From the NCBI GenBank assembly GCA_002104985.1, contig MCGO01000354.1:1-27752 (forward strand): a DNA stretch of 27,752 nucleotides, given 5' to 3'. The DNA is from Rhizoclosmatium globosum. Taxonomy: Eukaryota > Chytridiomycota > Chytridiomycetes > Chytridiales > Chytriomycetaceae. The notes beneath the pieces are model-generated. The model saw only the letters and a program-made list of their open reading frames with translations. It did not search any database and had not been told where the DNA came from. The position numbers and the translations under genes were made by a program. Shown here in pieces: positions 1 to 7,704 of this stretch (within the stretch, counting starts at the first letter, position 1; every line of letters begins with the position of its first letter).

Positions 1-3000
1 CTTGCTACCACAACAACAGAGGCCTCCAGCCCCCTGTGAGCTCAAATCTGCATCCACGCAACTTGTATGTCACCAAACACATATGCCCCACCACATTGGT
101 GCTGTGTCTGGGGCCACAAGCAGTTGTTATGGGGTCCTCAGTCACCTATGAAAACTGAGTGAAAAGACTGCTGTTTCAACCTCTGCCGCAACCAAATCTG
201 TGCCAGAAACACACTAGAACATATTGCCTGATGTAGCAAACCCAGAAAGAAAGGGTTTCAGAGGTCTCTCGGCAGAGGCAGAGGCACTTGCTACCACAAC
301 AACAGAGGCCTCCAGCCCCTGTGAGCTCAAATCTGCATCCACGCAACTTGTATGTCACCAAACACATATGCCCCACCACATTGGTGCTGTGTCTGGGGCC
401 ACAAGCAGTTGTTATGGGGTCCTCAGTCACCTATGAAAACTGAGTGAAAAGACTGCTGTTTCAACCTCTGCCGCAACCAAATCTGTGCCAGAAACACACT
501 AGAACATATTGCCTGATGTAGCAAACCCAGAAAGAAAGGGTTTCAGAGGTCTCTCGGCAGAGGCAGAGGCACTTGCTACCACAACAACAGAGGCCTCCAG
601 CCCCCTGTGAGCTCAAATCTGCATCCACGCAACTTGTATGTCACCAAACACATATGCCCCACCACATTGGTGCTGTGTCTGGGGCCACAAGCAGTTGTTA
701 TGGGGTCCTCAGTCACCTATGAAAACTGAGTGAAAAGACTGCTGTTTCAACCTCTGCCGCAACCAAATCTGTGCCAGAAACACACTAGAACATATTGCCT
801 GATGTAGCAAACCCAGAAAGAAAGGGTTTCAGAGGTCTCTCGGCAGAGGCAGAGGCACTTGCTACCACAACAACAGAGGCCTCCAGCCCCCTGTGAGCTC
901 AAATCTGCATCCACGCAACTTGTATGTCACCAAACACATATGCCCCACCACATTGGTGCTGTGTCTGGGGCCACAAGCAGTTGTTATGGGGTCCTCAGTC
1001 ACCTATGAAAACTGAGTGAAAAGACTGCTGTTTCAACCTCTGCCGCAACCAAATCTGTGCCAGAAACACACTAGAACATATTGCCTGATGTAGCAAACCC
1101 AGAAAGAAAGGGTTTCAGAGGTCTCTCGGCAGAGGCAGAGGCACTTGCTACCACAACAACAGAGGCCTCCAGCCCCCTGTGAGCTCAAATCTGCATCCAC
1201 GCAACTTGTATGTCACCAAACACATATGCCCCACCACATTGGTGCTGTGTCTGGGGCCACAAGCAGTTGTTATGGGGTCCTCAGTCACCTATGAAAACTG
1301 AGTGAAAAGACTGCTGTTTCAACCTCTGCCGCAACCAAATCTGTGCCAGAAACACACTAGAACATATTGCCTGATGTAGCAAACCCAGAAAGAAAGGGTT
1401 TCAGAGGTCTCTCGGCAGAGGCAGAGGCACTTGCTACCACAACAACAGAGGCCTCCAGCCCCCTGTGAGCTCAAATCTGCATCCACGCAACTTGTATGTC
1501 ACCAAACACATATGCCCCACCACATTGGTGCTGTGTCTGGGGCCACAAGCAGTTGTTATGGGGTCCTCAGTCACCTATGAAAACTGAGTGAAAAGACTGC
1601 TGTTTCAACCTCTGCCGCAACCAAATCTGTGCCAGAAACACACTAGAACATATTGCCTGATGTAGCAAACCCAGAAAGAAAGGGTTTCAGAGGTCTCTCG
1701 GCAGAGGCAGAGGCACTTGCTACCACAACAACAGAGGCCTCCAGCCCCCTGTGAGCTCAAATCTGCATCCACGCAACTTGTATGTCACCAAACACATATG
1801 CCCCACCACATTGGTGCTGTGTCTGGGGCCACAAGCAGTTGTTATGGGGTCCTCAGTCACCTATGAAAACTGAGTGAAAAGACTGCTGTTTCAACCTCTG
1901 CCGCAACCAAATCTGTGCCAGAAACACACTAGAACATATTGCCTGATGTAGCAAACCCAGAAAGAAAGGGTTTCAGAGGTCTCTCGGCAGAGGCAGAGGC
2001 ACTTGCTACCACAACAACAGAGGCCTCCAGCCCCCTGTGAGCTCAAATCTGCATCCACGCAACTTGTATGTCACCAAACACATATGCCCCACCACATTGG
2101 TGCTGTGTCTGGGGCCACAAGCAGTTGTTATGGGGTCCTCAGTCACCTATGAAAACTGAGTGAAAAGACTGCTGTTTCAACCTCTGCCGCAACCAAATCT
2201 GTGCCAGAAACACACTAGAACATATTGCCTGATGTAGCAAACCCAGAAAGAAAGGGTTTCAGAGGTCTCTCGGCAGAGGCAGAGGCACTTGCTACCACAA
2301 CAACAGAGGCCTCCAGCCCCCTGTGAGCTCAAATCTGCATCCACGCAACTTGTATGTCACCAAACACATATGCCCCACCACATTGGTGCTGTGTCTGGGG
2401 CCACAAGCAGTTGTTATGGGGTCCTCAGTCACCTATGAAAACTGAGTGAAAAGACTGCTGTTTCAACCTCTGCCGCAACCAAATCTGTGCCAGAAACACA
2501 CTAGAACATATTGCCTGATGTAGCAAACCCAGAAAGAAAGGGTTTCAGAGGTCTCTCGGCAGAGGCAGAGGCACTTGCTACCACAACAACAGAGGCCTCC
2601 AGCCCCCTGTGAGCTCAAATCTGCATCCACGCAACTTGTATGTCACCAAACACATATGCCCCACCACATTGGTGCTGTGTCTGGGGCCACAAGCAGTTGT
2701 TATGGGGTCCTCAGTCACCTATGAAAACTGAGTGAAAAGACTGCTGTTTCAACCTCTGCCGCAACCAAATCTGTGCCAGAAACACACTAGAACATATTGC
2801 CTGATGTAGCAAACCCAGAAAGAAAGGGTTTCAGAGGTCTCTCGGCAGAGGCAGAGGCACTTGCTACCACAACAACAGAGGCCTCCAGCCCCCTGTGAGC
2901 TCAAATCTGCATCCACGCAACTTGTATGTCACCAAACACATATGCCCCACCACATTGGTGCTGTGTCTGGGGCCACAAGCAGTTGTTATGGGGTCCTCAG

Positions 3001-3924
3001 TCACCTATGAAAACTGAGTGAAAAGACTGCTGTTTCAACCTCTGCCGCAACCAAATCTGTGCCAGAAACACACTAGAACATATTGCCTGATGTAGCAAAC
3101 CCAGAAAGAAAGGGTTTCAGAGGTCTCTCGGCAGAGGCAGAGGCACTTGCTACCACAACAACAGAGGCCTCCAGCCCCCTGTGAGCTCAAATCTGCATCC
3201 ACGCAACTTGTATGTCACCAAACACATATGCCCCACCACATTGGTGCTGTGTCTGGGGCCACAAGCAGTTGTTATGGGGTCCTCAGTCACCTATGAAAAC
3301 TGAGTGAAAAGACTGCTGTTTCAACCTCTGCCGCAACCAAATCTGTGCCAGAAACACACTAGAACATATTGCCTGATGTAGCAAACCCAGAAAGAAAGGG
3401 TTTCAGAGGTCTCTCGGCAGAGGCAGAGGCACTTGCTACCACAACAACAGAGGCCTCCAGCCCCCTGTGAGCTCAAATCTGCATCCACGCAACTTGTATG
3501 TCACCAAACACATATGCCCCACCACATTGGTGCTGTGTCTGGGGCCACAAGCAGTTGTTATGGGGTCCTCAGTCACCTATGAAAACTGAGTGAAAAGACT
3601 GCTGTTTCAACCTCTGCCGCAACCAAATCTGTGCCAGAAACACACTAGAACATATTGCCTGATGTAGCAAACCCAGAAAGAAAGGGTTTCAGAGGTCTCT
3701 CGGCAGAGGCAGAGGCACTTGCTACCACAACAACAGAGGCCTCCAGCCCCCTGTGAGCTCAAATCTGCATCCACGCAACTTGTATGTCACCAAACACATA
3801 TGCCCCACCACATTGGTGCTGTGTCTGGGGCCACAAGCAGTTGTTATGGGGTCCTCAGTCACCTATGAAAACTGAGTGAAAAGACTGCTGTTTCAACCTC
3901 TGCCGCAACCAAATCTGTGCCAGA
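1..3924. repeat. Satellite array A, 286-bp monomer
   Basis: This is a head-to-tail tandem array. The landmark CTTGCTACCACAAC recurs at 1, 287, 572, 858, 1144 and then every 286 bp to 3718, giving about 13.7 monomers that look identical by eye. The only variant seen is the second monomer, which has four C instead of five in its CAGCCCCCTG run and is 285 bp long. The monomer contains a short inverted repeat (CTCAGT and ACTGAG around an 11-nt loop). The small ORFs in it are not conserved coding: 286 is not a multiple of 3, so no frame runs through successive monomers. The array is cut at 3924 by retrotransposon 1. A centromeric, pericentromeric or subtelomeric place is plausible but not shown. 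Confidence 0.97.
3920..3924. other. Target-site duplication CCAGA, left of element 1
   Basis: CCAGA precedes the left LTR and is repeated right after the right LTR at 10088-10092, where the satellite continues. Five base pairs is the usual copia duplication length. A 4-bp reading (CAGA, with the LTR ending in C) fits equally at the other end. Confidence 0.85.
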
Positions 3925-4060
3925 TAAAGGAGCGCGTAGGTGTGAGCGATGGTATCACAACAGCGCGAGTTTCAAAGAGCGAAAGATGTTTATTACCTAA
4001 AGGAGCGCGTAGGTGTGAGCGATGGTATCACAACAGCGCGAGTTTCAAAGAGCGAAAGAT
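3925..4060. repeat. 63-bp direct duplication within element 1 LTR
   Basis: The 63-bp unit at 3925-3987 is repeated exactly at 3998-4060, separated by GTTTATTACC. The same pair occurs in the other LTR at 9883-9945 and 9956-10018. On the coding strand the spacer holds AATAAA. The LTR end CTCCTTTA is thus present twice, once at the real terminus and once internally. The duplication could act as a doubled enhancer or come from reverse-transcription slippage. Function is inference. Confidence 0.93.
3989..3994 (-). promoter_or_regulatory. Candidate poly(A) signal AATAAA in element 1 LTR
   Basis: AATAAA on the coding strand sits between the two 63-bp units, within GTAATAAACA. The same decamer occurs in the unrelated LTR of element 2. 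The equivalent site in the 5' LTR is 9947-9952. Whether it is used is not shown by sequence. Confidence 0.5.
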
Positions 4061-4099
4061 AAAGAAAAATCCGTTCCTTCCACCCTCATATATTCACTA

Positions 4100-6778
4100 T
4101 TAAATTGATGGGATTGATTTCGGTTTATACGCCTCGCAACTGGAACTGGGTAGGTAAGGTGTCAGATCCATAACGTTGATGCGAGCTCGTTGTTGTTTAA
4201 GTTCTTCCTTGGTGACAGGTTTTGTATTTGGATTTGCTGGGTTTTCGGTTCCTTTGATGTTGTTTGCGTAGATGAGTCCCTGCTTTTGTCTTTCTCTGAT
4301 GGCCATATGACGGACATCAATGTGTTTTGATTTGTTGCGGTTGCAGTTGTTGTGGAAGATTTCGACGGCTGTGTCGTTATCGCAATAGATTGGAGTTGGT
4401 TCCACTTGCATAATCCCAAGTTCGTTGAGTAGACGACGGAAGCAGATAGTGTTTTCGGTACCTGCATTAGCTGCAATAACTTCAGCTTCAAGGACAGATG
4501 TTGCAACTGTTTTTTGTGACTGGCATTTAGCATTGATAACTGTACCACCCAACGTGTGAATTTCGCTAGAGATTGATTTTCGAGTTACTGTGTCTTTGGC
4601 AAAATCCGAGTCGTAGTAGCTTCTTAAAACCAGATCGCCCTCTTTGGGAAAGAATAGCCCAAAGTTTAGTGTTCTGGCAACGTAACCAATTGCATGTTTG
4701 AAGAGTTTCCAATGTGAAATATTGGGATCATGGTAGTGGCTTGCCAGTGTCCTGTATACGTTTGCAAGGTATGGGTCTGTGTGTACCAGGTACTGGAGTG
4801 GTGCGACTGATTTTCTGTAATTGATATTGTTGTCAGTGTAGAATTGTGCATCAATATCAGTTGGTGGCATGTCCCAGTCTGGGTTGTACGTTGACGGCAT
4901 AGGGCATTCATTCTTTGTGTATCCATCCCAAAATGCATCCAGAATGACTTTCTTGGCTGGAATCTGATGAGCAATATATCCTCCTTCAACTTTGACGTTT
5001 TGAATGGCTAAGAAGGGGGCATCAATGGTGTCTCGCAGTGGAAAGACTTTGTTGAGTTCCGCAATGTCTTTTTCCATAATCGATTCCAAGCCTCGGTCGC
5101 AAGCTGCTTTTTGATCGTCCACATAAGTGTATAGAATTAGTAGTTTGTTGTCCACTACTTTGACATAGAGGCATGGCATATCGATACATTCCTTATAACC
5201 AAGTTCCGCGACCTTCTTCCCATATGTTTCGTTCCACCAGCGTGGACCCTCCTTGATTCCATTTATACATTTGAGAAGGAGCATAACAAGGTGTTCTGTT
5301 CCTGGCGCAACTGTTCCTGGTGCTTGTTGGGCATATATAGCATATTTGGTGAGTGCGTTCAGGAATGCTGATGCAAAATCGGTATTGTACACTGTCATAT
5401 CGCGTTTGGAGATTATAGAGAGGAGCATGAAGAGTGCTGCCATTGCAGGAGTTGGAGAGAAAGTAGAGTGTGGGTCAGTGTTAATTTGGTGTCCTCCGTG
5501 GACAATCATACGAGCTTTGTATTCCTCGACTCCCGTAGAGTCGTCCAGTTTAATTTTGAAGACCCACATGGTTGGTAATACATTCATACCTTTCTTTCGT
5601 GGCACAAGTTCAAAGCTTTTAAATTTGAGCTTGTGGGAAGTGAGTTCTTTGAAGATTGCTTCTTCCCATTTGTGCCAGTCCGGGCGTCGTTTTGCTTCTG
5701 CAATATTGCGGGGTCCTGCAAATGTTGTATTGGCTGTGTTATTTGTGTTTGAGTCTGTAAACGTTGCAGAGAGTGCTGGATTGTTTTGGGCAATGGCAAT
5801 GAGAAATTTGAGCTCATCATGGATTTCAAAGTGGATTTCGGACTCCTCATCTTGAACAGCAAAATGAGAGCATGCAAGTGCTTCAAATAAATCAAGATAA
5901 TCGCTCACATGTAGTGAGTTTGCGAGATCCATTCCAGAGATGTGCGCTGACCCCCCCATCTCTGAAACTTCACTCTGCATACTCGTCGGCAGTGCGCAAC
6001 GCTGCATCGACCCCACCTGGGTTGGTGTATTTGGCGACGTGAGTGAGGTCTGTGATGGTGGTTTAATAGGTATATTCCAAGTTCCATTGCTTTCTGGAAT
6101 GACTGCGTGGACTTCCTGAAATCCAATGGGTGCCCCTTCTTTATTTCGTTTGAAGGTTCCAATGTATTTGTTCATGGTCTTGCTGTCGTTCCAGATATCA
6201 AGTGCATTGTCACGCATTAGTTGTGATTCGGCAATTAGTCCGCGCGAAGAGCTCGGTACTTCCTCAACTTTTGTGAGGACTATTGGGATAATTGATTGGA
6301 GTTGCTGTTTGCCATATGTACCAGATCCGGCAATAAATGACCCAGAGGATGAGGTTGTATAAATTTTTGGGGTTGATGAATAGGTGTCGTGCATAGTGTT
6401 AGAACATGGGAGTAGGTGATTGTTGCAACCACTGTCAAGAAGCATGGTGGTTATTGTCTCTGAAGAAGTAGAGTGAGAGTATGCCTGATCAGTGGAAGTG
6501 TTAAATTGACAACTCACATCATGTGAGTTGTCGAGCTCCACCCCCGCGCTGTCTGTGCGTGATACAACTGGAGTTGTCACTGCAACAGGGGTTTCGCTCA
6601 CAACTCTCGATTCCGGAGCACAACTCCCGGAAACACCTTTTTGCGGATTTTCGATAGGAGCTGCACGTATTTCTTGTTCTGTAGATACTGCTGAGTTTTG
6701 TTTTGAGCGTTTAAGTGAGGGTGATTCCTCATCACTGTCGGATAGGAGAAGTTCAGGTAAAGTTTGTCGTCTGAATTG
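4100..6778 (-). CDS. pol: Element 1 pol part 3: protease, RT and RNase H
   Basis: This frame is open from 6778 to a TAA at 4100; no start codon is implied because it is the continuation of a broken polyprotein. Numbering residues from the GTG at 6601, the order is: remainder of repeat R (1-43); an aspartic protease with LLDSG (catalytic Asp56) and a VPSSSRGLIAESQL segment (115-128) matching the copia protease VP...NLISVSQL region; a linker; RT with the motif-A Asp408 and YVDD at 493-496; and RNase H with Asp664, Glu705, Asp741 and the NKSKHIDVRH segment. RT copies the RNA genome in virus-like particles and RNase H degrades the template. The frame is +1-shifted relative to the upstream linker ORF. 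A protease directly before RT is not the copia order. Confidence 0.9.
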   Translation of the reverse strand, partial: QFRRQTLPELLLSDSDEESPSLKRSKQNSAVSTEQEIRAAPIENPQKGVSGSCAPESRVVSETPVAVTTPVVSRTDSAGVELDNSHDVSCQFNTSTDQAYSHSTSSETITTMLLDSGCNNHLLPCSNTMHDTYSSTPKIYTTSSSGSFIAGSGTYGKQQLQSIIPIVLTKVEEVPSSSRGLIAESQLMRDNALDIWNDSKTMNKYIGTFKRNKEGAPIGFQEVHAVIPESNGTWNIPIKPPSQTSLTSPNTPTQVGSMQRCALPTSMQSEVSEMGGSAHISGMDLANSLHVSDYLDLFEALACSHFAVQDEESEIHFEIHDELKFLIAIAQNNPALSATFTDSNTNNTANTTFAGPRNIAEAKRRPDWHKWEEAIFKELTSHKLKFKSFELVPRKKGMNVLPTMWVFKIKLDDSTGVEEYKARMIVHGGHQINTDPHSTFSPTPAMAALFMLLSIISKRDMTVYNTDFASAFLNALTKYAIYAQQAPGTVAPGTEHLVMLLLKCINGIKEGPRWWNETYGKKVAELGYKECIDMPCLYVKVVDNKLLILYTYVDDQKAACDRGLESIMEKDIAELNKVFPLRDTIDAPFLAIQNVKVEGGYIAHQIPAKKVILDAFWDGYTKNECPMPSTYNPDWDMPPTDIDAQFYTDNNINYRKSVAPLQYLVHTDPYLANVYRTLASHYHDPNISHWKLFKHAIGYVARTLNFGLFFPKEGDLVLRSYYDSDFAKDTVTRKSISSEIHTLGGTVINAKCQSQKTVATSVLEAEVIAANAGTENTICFRRLLNELGIMQVEPTPIYCDNDTAVEIFHNNCNRNKSKHIDVRHMAIRERQKQGLIYANNIKGTENPANPNTKPVTKEELKQQRARINVMDLTPYLPSSSCEAYKPKSIPSI
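6473..6663. repeat. Repeat R, copy 2, between integrase and protease
   Basis: These 191 bp match 8337-8527 with two differences seen by eye, in direct orientation 1864 bp apart. Both copies are read in the same coding frame; in this copy that frame runs into the protease. It contains a 25-bp near-perfect palindrome at 6508-6532 (arms GACAACTCACAT around one C) and a smaller one at 6564-6577 (ACAACT GG AGTTGT). Confidence 0.95.
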
Positions 6779-7704
6779 TTAATTGTTGCTGAAAAGGCAG
6801 ATGAGGATTTGGAAGAGGGTTTGGATTGTTTAGAGCTCGATGATGTTGTGGAAGTTGTAGTCTTGCGTGAGGAGGGGGGTATGTATCCTGGCTGGCCTGG
6901 CTTGAGAGTGACTTTAGTTAGTTGGGATCTTGTTGTCATTGAAACATAACCATTCCCTCTGTTTACAAGACCAGAAATGGCAGTTGAGGCATTGGGCGTG
7001 ATAGTGGCATTGTCTACTTTGGCTTTCTTTGGGTTTTTGATGCGATGGTCTGGAAGGACTGTTCGGTTTGGTGGTCGACGATCACGTTCAGGGCGGTGTT
7101 GAATTGCTTGTTCAACAGGGAGGATTGTGTTAGATGATGGGTCATGTTCTTGTTCCACGGGGGGTGGTGGGTTAGTGGCTGGGGCAGGCACTATTTGATG
7201 GTTGGGAAGTTGTGGTTGATGGGAGGGTGCCATGGCAAGGAAGTCTTCTATCCACGAGGATTCTTCTGTCTGGAGTAGGGGGTCATTGAAATTGAGCTCG
7301 CTAAATTTGAAGGTGTTTTCATAAAAATAAGCGTTGCGGGTGTACTTTGGGGGGTTTGAGATGGGGGTCCCTTTCTTCCAGACAGCCCATGCTTTTGAAA
7401 CCACTTCATGACCATCATAGTCTCCATATCCGAGGAATCTACCTTCTTCTCCCCGTTCATCGACTTTGTTTGCGTCCACGACAGTATCTGACTTCCTGAA
7501 TGTCACAATGCAAAATCCTGTCCTCCAGTTTGTGCAGTCTGGGGGATAGTTGAACCATTGTTCAAAAGGGGTGATTGAATGATTGTTTGCTGATTTTGTG
7601 AGAAGTCGGTTGTCATAATACCCTGAGTTGAGTAGAGCCCATCCCCAGAGGCCATCTGTAACTTCTGTGGCACTGATTGTTGATCGAATTTTGTCAAAGG
7701 CAGT
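6598..7704 (-). CDS. pol: Element 1 pol part 2: integrase C-terminal half and linker
   Basis: This frame carries the part of integrase missing from the first ORF. From about 7704 it encodes AFDKIRSTI, then a WGWALLNSGYYDNR segment and TPFEQW, which correspond to the copia pattern of Trp-Ala, Asn-Arg and TPYE-W after the catalytic Glu. Next is GRFLGYG (about 7430), the usual C-terminal copia integrase signature. It ends in a Ser/Thr/Pro-rich linker. The frame closes at 6598 inside repeat R in the wrong frame for R. The biologically sensible frame (RRQTLPELLLSDSDEESPS) resumes from 6778, so the true junction lies near 6780-6800. The apparent start at 7506 is GTG and has no meaning here. Confidence 0.82.
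   Translation of the reverse strand, partial: TAFDKIRSTISATEVTDGLWGWALLNSGYYDNRLLTKSANNHSITPFEQWFNYPPDCTNWRTGFCIVTFRKSDTVVDANKVDERGEEGRFLGYGDYDGHEVVSKAWAVWKKGTPISNPPKYTRNAYFYENTFKFSELNFNDPLLQTEESSWIEDFLAMAPSHQPQLPNHQIVPAPATNPPPPVEQEHDPSSNTILPVEQAIQHRPERDRRPPNRTVLPDHRIKNPKKAKVDNATITPNASTAISGLVNRGNGYVSMTTRSQLTKVTLKPGQPGYIPPSSRKTTTSTTSSSSKQSKPSSKSSSAFSATINNSDDKLYLNFSYPTVMRNHPHLNAQNKTQQYLQNKKYVQLLSKIRKKVFPGVVLRNREL

Larger units (their letters stand above)
3925..4129 (-). repeat. Element 1, 3' LTR (coding-strand sense)
   Basis: This 205-bp LTR reads as identical to 9883-10087. On the coding strand it begins TATAAACC and ends CTCCTTTA, so it lacks the canonical TG...CA ends. The pol stop codon lies inside it: the last ten codons including the stop of the RT-RNase H frame (4100-4129) are LTR-encoded. 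The purine tract expected just upstream on the coding strand is weak (GCGAGGCG at 4130-4137). It contains a 63-bp internal direct duplication. Confidence 0.93.

Noticed and set aside
176..436. Small ORFs of 84 and 70 codons within the satellite (also near 11200 and 14917)
   Set aside because: They appear only in monomers with one C missing; the 286-bp period does not keep a frame, so they are chance ORFs in repeat DNA.
1..3924. CRISPR-like array
   Set aside because: The whole 286-bp unit repeats with no variable spacers; it is an ordinary satellite.
3949..3956. TGGTATCA in the LTR of element 1, like the start of the common initiator-Met primer site
   Set aside because: It lies inside the LTR, twice, and on the strand opposite to the one required; a primer site must abut the inner end of the 5' LTR.
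3876..4103. 75-codon plus-strand ORF across satellite and LTR, and a similar one ending at 10061
   Set aside because: They are created by the insertion junction or by LTR sequence, antisense to pol, with no protein-like features.
5253..5855. 200-codon plus-strand ORF
   Set aside because: It is a shadow of the RT coding frame on the other strand.
6598..7506. Separate genes starting at 7506 and 6601 with 4-bp overlaps, as in translational coupling
   Set aside because: Both starts are GTG in a eukaryotic retrotransposon and the frames are pieces of one polyprotein; the overlaps are chance results of frame breaks.
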